Of a DNA stretch of 7,323 nt, positions 1 through 4,999 are shown one piece after another (the first letter of the stretch is position 1; the number at the start of each line of letters is the position of its first letter). The stretch comes from JBECKW01 sp040235505 (GTDB lineage Bacteria; Desulfobacterota; Desulfobacteria; Desulfobacterales; JAFDDL01). A program made the position numbers and the translations under genes. The notes under the pieces were generated by a model. It searched no databases, was not told the origin of the DNA, and was given only the letters and a program-made list of their open reading frames with translations. The stretch lies in the NCBI GenBank assembly GCA_040235505.1, contig JBECKW010000232.1, positions 1 to 7,323 of the forward strand, written 5' to 3'.

Positions 1-38
1 TTAGCTGCGTGTATGTTCTCATAAGTGCTTCGTATTCG

Positions 39-51
39 ATCCACGGTGGAT
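39..51. repeat. 13-bp palindrome upstream of the transporter gene
   Basis: ATCCAC and GTGGAT flank a single central G, a perfect 6-1-6 inverted repeat 40 bases upstream of the transporter start. It could be an operator half-site pair or a small RNA hairpin with a 3-nt loop. No recognisable -35/-10 pair is visible in the 91 bases before the gene, so the promoter may lie further upstream or the gene may belong to an operon that starts outside the window. No coding region is recognisable in bases 1-91; all three plus frames close early. Confidence 0.3.
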
Positions 52-91
52 GAACTTCCTATTATGAGGTAGAAAAAGCGAGGTTACGCCA

Positions 92-1570
92 TTGTCTCAA
101 GTCACTATCCCTGTTCAGGAAAAAAAAGAACCCATATTCAAGACCCTTTTGGGGTTTCAGCGGGCGTTCTGGATGGTCAATATCATGGAGATGCTCGAAC
201 GGCTCGCCTACTATGGCGTTCGCGTGGTTATCCCCATTTACATTGCACAAGCCAACGAGCCCGGCGGGCTGCATTTTACGCAGTTGCAGAAAGGCTGGAT
301 TTTCTTTTGGTGGGCACTGGTGCAATCGCTGGTGCCGGTTTTTTCCGGCGGCTTTGCCGATCGTTATGGCTATAAGCGGACCATCGCCTTTTCAATAATC
401 ATAAAAGCCACTGGATACCTGATGATGGCGACGCAGCGCGACTTCCCGTCGTTTCTCATCGGCTGCTGCGTGCTGGCTGCGGGCACCGCTATTTTCAAAC
501 CGGGCGTCCAGGGCACGCTGGTGCGGACCCTCAATAACAAAAACTCGTCGGTAGGCTGGGGCACTTTTTACATGCTGGTCAACATCGGAGGGTTTCTCGG
601 CCCGCCGCTGGCGCATTTTTTATACGGCGTATCCTGGCCGGCGGTATTTTTCGGATGCGCCATTATCGTGTCGCTTAATTTCATCACCCTCCTGACGTAT
701 AAGGAAGTCGAAGCGGGCGGTGAGCAGAGCGGGGGTGTCCTGAAGGTTATAGAGACAACTTTTCGCAATATCTTCAAACCGCGTCTGTTAGTCTTTATTC
801 TGATCATGGCCGGTTTTTGGCTTATGTTCATGCAGCTTTTCGATATGCTTCCCAATTTCATTGTGGATTGGATCGATTCATCGAATATCGTACAGACTTT
901 TCATCTACCAGCCATGTTTATCAGTGAAACCGCTCGCGGGCCGCAGATAACCCAGGAATGGTTGATAAACGCCGATGCCGGCCTGATTGTCGTCGCAGTC
1001 GTGTTCGTTTCATGGCTGGTGTCGCGGATGCGCCGCGTCCATTCCATTTTCCTCGGAATAACCATATCATCACTCGGATTGATTGCGGCCGGATTTACCA
1101 TGTCGGGCTATTTCTGCCTCCTCGGTATTCTGTGCTTTGCCGTCGGAGAAATGCTGGCCTCGCCCAAAATGAATGAATACCTGGGAGTCATCGCACCCGA
1201 AGGGGAAAAGGCACTGTATATGGGGTATGCCAATATCCCGCTGGCGATCGGGTGGGCATTCGGCTCGATCTGGGGGGGAGAATTGTACGGCCGCATGGGG
1301 GAGAAAGCCAATCTCGCCCTCAATTATCTTTCCGGCCATCATCTGCTGGATCAGGCCCTGACCGATCAGTTAAGAGAAACGCTTCGCCCCGAAGCGATGA
1401 GCATCCTCCAGCAAAAGCTGAATATCAATGCGGTTGAGGCAACCAAATTGCTCTGGAATTCTTATCATCCGTATACTATCTGGTACTGGTTTGCCGGCGT
1501 CGGAATTGCTTCGGCCATAGGGATATTTTTCTACTCACACTGGGTTAAGAAATACGAAGTCGGAATTTAG
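92..1570 (+). CDS. POT/PTR2-family proton-dependent oligopeptide transporter (MFS)
   Basis: Inner-membrane major facilitator protein of the proton-dependent oligopeptide transporter type, expected to import di- and tripeptides with protons. It has 492 residues and about 12 hydrophobic helices, with TM1 near 27-52 and TM12 near 462-482. Family hallmarks are visible. The ExxERxxYYG signature in TM1 is E33, E36, R37, Y40, Y41, G42. An MFS motif A (GGFADRYGYKR) lies at 86-96. FKPG at 135-138 carries the conserved TM4 lysine (K136). An FYxxVNxG signature lies at 159-166, and GExxxSP in TM10 has E353. Two extramembrane stretches are long: 255-291 between TM7 and TM8, and about 400-460 between TM11 and TM12, the latter partly amphipathic. 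The start is TTG, chosen because GAGG at 80-83 sits 8 bases upstream and the next ATG (codon 28) would cut into TM1. The gene is followed 13 nt later by a secreted peptidase, which supports peptides as substrate. The substrate itself is inferred; some POT proteins carry nitrate or other solutes. Confidence 0.85.
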   Translation: MSQVTIPVQEKKEPIFKTLLGFQRAFWMVNIMEMLERLAYYGVRVVIPIYIAQANEPGGLHFTQLQKGWIFFWWALVQSLVPVFSGGFADRYGYKRTIAFSIIIKATGYLMMATQRDFPSFLIGCCVLAAGTAIFKPGVQGTLVRTLNNKNSSVGWGTFYMLVNIGGFLGPPLAHFLYGVSWPAVFFGCAIIVSLNFITLLTYKEVEAGGEQSGGVLKVIETTFRNIFKPRLLVFILIMAGFWLMFMQLFDMLPNFIVDWIDSSNIVQTFHLPAMFISETARGPQITQEWLINADAGLIVVAVVFVSWLVSRMRRVHSIFLGITISSLGLIAAGFTMSGYFCLLGILCFAVGEMLASPKMNEYLGVIAPEGEKALYMGYANIPLAIGWAFGSIWGGELYGRMGEKANLALNYLSGHHLLDQALTDQLRETLRPEAMSILQQKLNINAVEATKLLWNSYHPYTIWYWFAGVGIASAIGIFFYSHWVKKYEVGI

Positions 1571-1583
1571 AAAAGAGGAAACG

Positions 1584-3476
1584 ATGATGAAAAATAAATT
1601 GTTTTTCGTCGGCATGACGATGTTGGCCTTTCTGATGACCGGCACGGTTAACGCCGTGGCTCAAACCCGTGATCGTTCCAGGGTCCCGGTTGAGGACACC
1701 TGGAATCTGAAGAACTTGTACAGCTCCGATGAGGCATGGCGAGCCGAGAAGGACAGGGTGGCAAAAAGCATGGACAATCTGCAGCAGTTCAAAGGAAAGC
1801 TTGCTGAATCATCCGAGACCCTGTTCAAATGCCTCGATATGGTAAGTTCCTTGAGAAAAGCCATGGAACGCCTCGATGCATATGCTTCCATGGCTTCCGA
1901 TCTTGACCTGCACAATGCACACTATATCGGCCTCGATCAGGAAGTGAATCAGTTGGAAACCAGTTTCAACAGCAAAACATCCTTTATCGATCCGGAACTT
2001 ATTAAACTGTCCCCGTCGGACATCGATCGATTTATCCGTGAGCAGCCGAAACTGGAAGTTTACCGGTTCTACCTCGATGACCTTCAGCGGCGGAAAAAGC
2101 ACACACTTTCCGATAAGGAAGAAAAGATTATCGCGGAGACCGGCATGATGGCAACCGGGCCGGAGGATATCTACAGTATTTTTACCAATGCGGAGTTGCC
2201 ATATCCGAAGGTGTTGCTGCCTGACGGTAAGACGGTGAAGCTGAATCAGGCAGGCTACGTGCGCTACAGGGCTTCAACTGACCGTGCCGACCGTGAAACG
2301 GTATTCCGGGAATTCTGGGGAACAATGAACAGCTACCGGGAAACCCTGGGCGCAACCCTGTATGCCAAAATTAAAAGCGATGTTTTTTATGCGCGGGTGA
2401 GAAACTACGATTCATCATTGCAGGCGGCTCTCGATGTCAACAATATACCGGTCGCGGTGTATCATTCCCTCATCGACAATGTGGATAAAAACCTCGGAAC
2501 CTTCCATCGTTATCTCAAGCTGAAAAAGCGGATGCTGGGTGTGGATACCTTAAAGTATTCCGACATTTATGCACCTGCGGTCAAAGGTGTCGACCTGAAA
2601 TATACGTTCGATGAAGCCAAAGCATTGGTGCTCAAAGCCATCAAGCCCCTCGGAAAAGACTATAGCGATGTTGTGAAACAAGCATTTGCCAATCGCTGGA
2701 TCGATGTTTACCCCACAGAGGGGAAGAGGTCCGGTGGGTATTCCAACGGCAGTGCGTACGACGTACATCCTTACATTCTGCTTAATTTCAACGGTCAATA
2801 CGATGACGTCAGCACGCTGGCCCATGAACTGGGGCACACCATGCAAAGCTACCTGTCCAACAAGAACCAGCCGTATCCCCTGGCGGACTATCCTATTTTT
2901 GTCGCCGAAGTGGCGTCGACACTCAATGAGGCGCTGCTTTTCCATGAGATGATGAACGAAATTAAGGACGACGATGTGCGTCTTTCCCTGCTCATGGAAT
3001 ACCTGGACGGCATCAAGGGAACCGTATTTCGCCAGGCCCAGTTTGCGGAATTTGAACTCAAGATACATGAGATGGTCGAGAAGGACATCCCTCTTACCGG
3101 TGATGTATTGTCAAAGGTCTATGGGGACATCCTGAAGAAATACTACGGCTGCGACGAGGGGATTACCCAGATCGATGATCGGGATGACGTCGAGTGGGCC
3201 TTTATCCCCCATTTTTATTACGACTACTATGTGTATCAATATGCTACGAGCTTCACCGCCTCCACGGCGCTTGCAGAGAAAGTACTCGATAAGGACGAGG
3301 GTGCGGTGGATAAGGTCCTCACCTTCCTGTCTTCAGGGGGATCCAAGTATCCAATCGACCTGTTGAAGCAGGCCGGCGTGGACATGACGACCTCTGCGCC
3401 CTTCGACAATACCATGGCGGTCATGAACCGGACCATGGACGAGATAGAGAAGATCCTGGACAAGAAGGGTATGTAG
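1584..3476 (+). CDS. pepF: Exported oligoendopeptidase F-like zinc peptidase (family M3)
   Basis: Zinc metallopeptidase of the M3/PepF type, which cleaves short peptides and not folded proteins. It has 630 residues, near the usual ~600 plus a leader. The zinc motif HELGH is at 414-418. The third ligand is probably E442 in FVAEVAS, 28 residues after the first His, which is the M3 spacing. A His/Tyr cluster at 543-553 (HFYYDYYVYQY) matches the transition-state-binding region of the family. The N-terminal helical domain occupies about 36-220. Residues 1-26 look like a Sec signal peptide: Lys3 and Lys5, a hydrophobic core, then AVA before Gln27. Periplasmic export is therefore likely, unusual for PepF enzymes, which are mostly cytoplasmic. 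AGAGGA at 1574-1579 serves the tandem ATGs at 1584 and 1587; the second has the better spacing (7 nt), so the true protein may be one residue shorter. Only 13 nt separate it from the transporter, implying one mRNA. No strong terminator follows; an imperfect hairpin at about 3480-3499 precedes ATTTTCC. Confidence 0.9.
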   Translation: MMKNKLFFVGMTMLAFLMTGTVNAVAQTRDRSRVPVEDTWNLKNLYSSDEAWRAEKDRVAKSMDNLQQFKGKLAESSETLFKCLDMVSSLRKAMERLDAYASMASDLDLHNAHYIGLDQEVNQLETSFNSKTSFIDPELIKLSPSDIDRFIREQPKLEVYRFYLDDLQRRKKHTLSDKEEKIIAETGMMATGPEDIYSIFTNAELPYPKVLLPDGKTVKLNQAGYVRYRASTDRADRETVFREFWGTMNSYRETLGATLYAKIKSDVFYARVRNYDSSLQAALDVNNIPVAVYHSLIDNVDKNLGTFHRYLKLKKRMLGVDTLKYSDIYAPAVKGVDLKYTFDEAKALVLKAIKPLGKDYSDVVKQAFANRWIDVYPTEGKRSGGYSNGSAYDVHPYILLNFNGQYDDVSTLAHELGHTMQSYLSNKNQPYPLADYPIFVAEVASTLNEALLFHEMMNEIKDDDVRLSLLMEYLDGIKGTVFRQAQFAEFELKIHEMVEKDIPLTGDVLSKVYGDILKKYYGCDEGITQIDDRDDVEWAFIPHFYYDYYVYQYATSFTASTALAEKVLDKDEGAVDKVLTFLSSGGSKYPIDLLKQAGVDMTTSAPFDNTMAVMNRTMDEIEKILDKKGM

Positions 3477-3522
3477 TTTGGCCGTTAAATGAAACGCCCA
3501 TTTTCCTCCACAGGGTGAACTT

Positions 3523-3699
3523 ATGAACCAGCCAGCAGATGAATACGGAAAGGATTTTGAAATCATTGTGGAGGACGACTGGGTAAGGATCCGGGTTCGG
3601 CCGAATTCAGTTGTAACCAGTGATTTGATTCTTTCAATTACAAATGTTTTTAGAGATATGGATGATGCTCAGAAATGGTTGAAAGAAAGCTTAACCTGA
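3523..3699 (+). CDS. Small acidic protein of unknown function (58 aa)
   Basis: An open frame of 58 codons that begins with ATG and ends in TGA. AGGGTGA at 3512-3518 lies 4 bases upstream as a plausible ribosome binding site. The product (MNQPADEYGKDFEIIVEDDW and onward) has no signal peptide or membrane segment. It could form a short beta region (DFEIIVEDDWVRIRV) followed by a helix at the C-terminus (DMDDAQKWLKESL). I do not recognise the family. It lies 46 nt after the peptidase gene on the same strand and may be the last gene of that transcript. Codon use is more AT-rich than in the peptidase. Small size leaves some doubt that it is translated. Confidence 0.5.
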   Translation: MNQPADEYGKDFEIIVEDDWVRIRVRPNSVVTSDLILSITNVFRDMDDAQKWLKESLT

Positions 3700-3763
3700 C
3701 AAGCCAATTTCAAAACGTTCCATGCGAAGTCTACGCTTATCTCGGCAAACCTCTGCGTTGGTC

Positions 3764-3782
3764 GGTCCGCCAGAGGCGGATC
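3764..3782. repeat. Short GC-rich hairpin (GGTCCGCC-AGA-GGCGGATC)
   Basis: An 8-bp stem with one G-T wobble and a 3-nt loop lies in the convergent gap between the 58-codon gene and the minus-strand gene ending at 3904. There is no T-run on either side, so it is not a clear intrinsic terminator. It resembles short dispersed palindromes of the TCCGCC/GGCGGA type. Whether it recurs in the genome cannot be seen from one window. Confidence 0.5.
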
Positions 3783-3891
3783 AATCCTCGGAATACCAAT
3801 AATATCGGATCGCAACCTTCACGTCGCCTTCCCCGATGCCAGCCGGAGAAGGCGTAACGTCATATTCAACGGCGAATGCAGTCACAGACAT
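3781..3891 (-). CDS. Possible 36-codon ORF after the 98-aa gene (doubtful)
   Basis: On the minus strand an ATG at 3891 opens 36 codons ending in TGA at 3781-3783, only 12 nt after the stop of the 98-residue gene. The product begins MSVTAFAVEYDVTPSPAGIG and ends RYYWYSED. There is no Shine-Dalgarno sequence in front of it. Part of it is encoded by an inverted repeat (3825-3854), so it could be a chance frame. After the TGA the frame stays open to about 3691, which may mean a decayed longer gene. I recognise no family. It is listed only because position and strand would fit translational coupling. Confidence 0.15.
   Translation of the reverse strand: MSVTAFAVEYDVTPSPAGIGEGDVKVAIRYYWYSED
3825..3854. 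repeat. Inverted repeat CGCCTTC/GAAGGCG
   Basis: Seven-base perfect arms flank a 16-nt loop, within the 200-bp junction between convergent genes. It could act as a weak bidirectional transcription stop, but no T-run follows on either strand. A protein-binding palindrome or chance are alternatives. Confidence 0.35.
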
Positions 3892-3903
3892 TAAATCAGG
3901 CCA

Positions 3904-4200
3904 TTAAATTACCCGATAGAACTGATCCACGGGCAGGCTCCCGGTCGCGTGAATAATCACATCGATCAGCTTCGTGAACTCCGCGTCGTTGTCCATTTCG
4001 GCATCGATTCGTTCATAGTCGGCCAGTGATGGGTAGCGTGTCTGAATCGTCGCGTGGCCCCTTTGGCCGGCCAGGTTATACATGAGTTCAACCGAGACTT
4101 CAGGATGTTTTTTCTCCATATGTGCTTTCAACCTGGCAAGCGTCTCGAAAAACTCCCCATAATTTGCGCTATAGCTGACTTCCCTTTGATGAATAATCAT
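3904..4200 (-). CDS. Hypothetical 98-aa protein, dimeric alpha/beta-barrel (ABM/NIPSNAP-like) appearance
   Basis: Reading leftward from ATG at 4200, the gene encodes a soluble protein without signal peptide or membrane segment. The order of elements suggests a ferredoxin-like half-barrel. A strand at 2-10 is followed by a long helix at about 14-31 (YGEFFETLARLKAHMEKK), strands around 35-42 and 48-54, a helix around 58-68, and a final helix and strand to residue 98. That is the pattern of ABM-type and NIPSNAP-like small proteins, which usually dimerise, but no signature residue lets me name the family or a ligand. The start is well supported: GAGGGGG (plus-strand 4206-4212) sits 5 bases upstream of the ATG. 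An AT-rich stretch at 4220-4264 could hold the promoter, with TTGGTA and TAATTATAT as weak elements. It is monocistronic or followed only by a doubtful 36-codon frame. Confidence 0.7.
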   Translation of the reverse strand: MIIHQREVSYSANYGEFFETLARLKAHMEKKHPEVSVELMYNLAGQRGHATIQTRYPSLADYERIDAEMDNDAEFTKLIDVIIHATGSLPVDQFYRVI

Positions 4201-4340
4201 TGGAACCCCCTCAAATCTACTTAAAAGATATAATTACAAAACATTATCGGTTTACCAATTTCAACCAATCGTGGATGCTGAGACCACAATGTGGCATGTC
4301 ATGAGAGTAAGTTATGATTGGGAGATGTCAAGGGGCTTCT

Positions 4341-4354
4341 GGAGGAAGCGCAGG
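4341..4354 (+). repeat. Left 14-bp direct repeat flanking the first palindrome
   Basis: GGAGGAAGCGCAGG is identical to 4494-4507 and in the same orientation. The two copies bracket the palindrome almost exactly; the final CAGG of the left copy is also the outermost part of the left palindrome arm. This arrangement resembles a target-site duplication, although 14 bp is long for common bacterial transposons. Illegitimate recombination is an alternative origin. Confidence 0.6.
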
Positions 4355-4492
4355 GAAATCGCATGTAAAATCGGGTGATGTCAGATTCGGTGTCGCTATC
4401 GGTATCGGGATCGCTATCGAGCCTTTTTCGATCCCGATACCGATAGCGATTCCGACCCCGATTGCATTGTCACCTCTTACATGCGATTGCCT
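4351..4492. repeat. Palindromic element 1 (142 bp, imperfect inverted repeat)
   Basis: The core is a perfect 21-bp inverted repeat, 4393-4413 against 4429-4449, around a 15-nt loop containing TTTTT. The stem continues through TCGG/CCGA at 4387-4390/4452-4455. The outer ends pair again: AATCGCATGTAA at 4357-4368 with TTACATGCGATT at 4477-4488, and CAGG at 4351-4354 with CCTG at 4489-4492. The arms are built from near-repeats of a TATCGG/GATCG motif. No transposase gene is present, so a non-autonomous palindromic (MITE-like) element or a cruciform/termination structure are the main readings. RNA from either strand would fold into a long hairpin. Confidence 0.7.
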
Positions 4493-4493
4493 G

Positions 4494-4507
4494 GGAGGAA
4501 GCGCAGG
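4494..4507 (+). repeat. Right 14-bp direct repeat flanking the first palindrome
   Basis: This is an exact second copy of the 14-mer at 4341-4354, starting one base after the right end of the palindrome. Removing one copy together with the palindrome would restore a plausible empty site reading GGCTTCT-repeat-CCATGG. Confidence 0.6.
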
Positions 4508-4600
4508 CCATGGCTATGTTTTTCTTAAGATCTCTAGATCTTGTCCTTTCGTTGGGTGGGTTGAAATCTGCTTACCAGAGATTGTGGGTGTTGGACCCGC

Positions 4601-4807
4601 TTTTCGGGGACGGAATTCCCCCTCCGGCCGGCTCGAACTTGCGGATAAGATATCGTAAAGAAAATCAGCGCCGAGGCTGACCTGGATGCGGCCACAGGTA
4701 AACAAAAACAGAGGATGTTTACTCAACCCGAGTCCTGATTTTCTTAACGATATCTAATCCGCTTCAGACAAGCGACCCGGCCTCCGGGGAAATCCCGTCC
4801 CCGAAAA
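4601..4807. repeat. Palindromic element 2 (about 207 bp, long imperfect inverted repeat)
   Basis: The left arm 4601-4668 and right arm 4735-4807 are reverse complements with scattered mismatches and a short insertion in the right arm. The outer end TTTTCGGGGACGG (4601-4613) pairs with CCGTCCCCGAAAA (4795-4807). Nearer the centre, GATATCGT and GAAAATCAG pair with ACGATATC and CTGATTTTC. The 66-nt loop carries its own perfect hairpin GTAAACA/TGTTTAC (4698-4704/4716-4722). No direct repeat is obvious at its borders. It shares no sequence with element 1. It may be a mobile-element relic, a REP/MITE-type repeat or a structured RNA; the sequence alone does not decide. Confidence 0.7.
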
Positions 4808-4831
4808 ACTCCTTGTAAGGATAATCGGCGT

Positions 4832-4859
4832 TTGATTTTTTTCAAAGGCTGAGTATTTT
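4832..4859 (+). promoter_or_regulatory. Weak candidate promoter for the beta-helix gene
   Basis: TTGATT (4832-4837) and TATTTT (4854-4859) are 16 bases apart in an AT-rich stretch just after palindromic element 2. Each matches the sigma-70 consensus at four of six positions. The start point would be near 4866, giving a leader of about 130 nt. Other AT-rich hexamers nearby could serve equally well. Confidence 0.25.
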
Positions 4860-4940
4860 TATTAATTTCATGATAACAATATCTTTATCAGTCTCGCATT
4901 GTGAATGCTCTTAAAATCAAATCGATGGAAAAACCGTGGA

Positions 4941-4987
4941 TTCGTCGTTCGAGGCGGTGCCGGAACTGCCCGCGGTCAAACGACGAG
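4941..4987 (+). promoter_or_regulatory. Leader hairpin directly in front of the ribosome binding site
   Basis: CGTCGTT (4943-4949) pairs perfectly with AACGACG (4979-4985), extended by T-A and T-G pairs outside and GA/TC inside. A nested stem GGCGGT/ACTGCC (4953-4958/4965-4970, one G-T pair) closes on a GCCGGA loop. The structure ends right before the AAGGGGGG Shine-Dalgarno run at 4989-4996, so it could influence ribosome access or mRNA stability. That role is inference. Confidence 0.4.
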
Positions 4988-4999
4988 GAAGGGGGGATT

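Larger units (their letters stand above)
4201..4999. other. Long intergenic region without a convincing gene
   Basis: About 800 bases separate the divergent 98-residue gene and the beta-helix gene. The open frames here run through inverted repeats and give low-complexity translations (alternating Ile, Pro, Gly, Ala) with no ribosome binding site. What the region does hold is two large palindromic elements, a pair of 14-bp direct repeats, small palindromes at 4284-4294 (CCACAATGTGG) and 4527-4542 (AAGATC-TCTA-GATCTT), an AT-rich probable promoter zone near 4830-4890 and a structured leader at 4941-4987. Confidence 0.7.

Noticed and set aside
1571..1583. The 13-mer AAAAGAGGAAACG also occurs at 5003-5015
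   Set aside because: In one place it is a ribosome site, in the other codons 2-6 of the beta-helix gene. A purine-rich match of this length is plausible by chance in 7 kb.
2550..3068. A 172-codon open frame on the minus strand
   Set aside because: It lies inside and antisense to the M3 peptidase, including its zinc motif, with no family resemblance or start signal.
3675..3857. A 60-codon plus-strand frame after the peptidase
   Set aside because: It overlaps the better-supported 58-codon gene out of frame, passes through two hairpins, and has no ribosome site.
3691..3891. A selenocysteine gene on the minus strand (in-frame TGA at 3781-3783 followed at once by a hairpin)
   Set aside because: The hairpin has only a 3-nt loop and starts too close to the TGA for a bacterial SECIS; the surrounding residues match no known selenoprotein and there is no Shine-Dalgarno sequence.
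4314..4658. A 114-codon plus-strand frame across palindromic element 1
   Set aside because: The translation through the palindrome alternates Ile, Gly, Ala and Pro, as expected from simple repeats, and the frame then runs into element 2. No ribosome site.
4462..4680. A 72-codon plus-strand frame across the gap between the two palindromes
   Set aside because: It begins inside element 1 and ends just past the left arm of element 2. An internal ATG follows the right GGAGGA-containing repeat, but the product matches nothing I recognise and half of it is encoded by the inverted repeat.
4901..4999. An N-terminal extension of the beta-helix protein from GTG at 4901
   Set aside because: It has no ribosome site, would place 33 mostly basic residues before the signal peptide, and is coded by the leader hairpin. 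The ATG at 5000 has a strong Shine-Dalgarno run.
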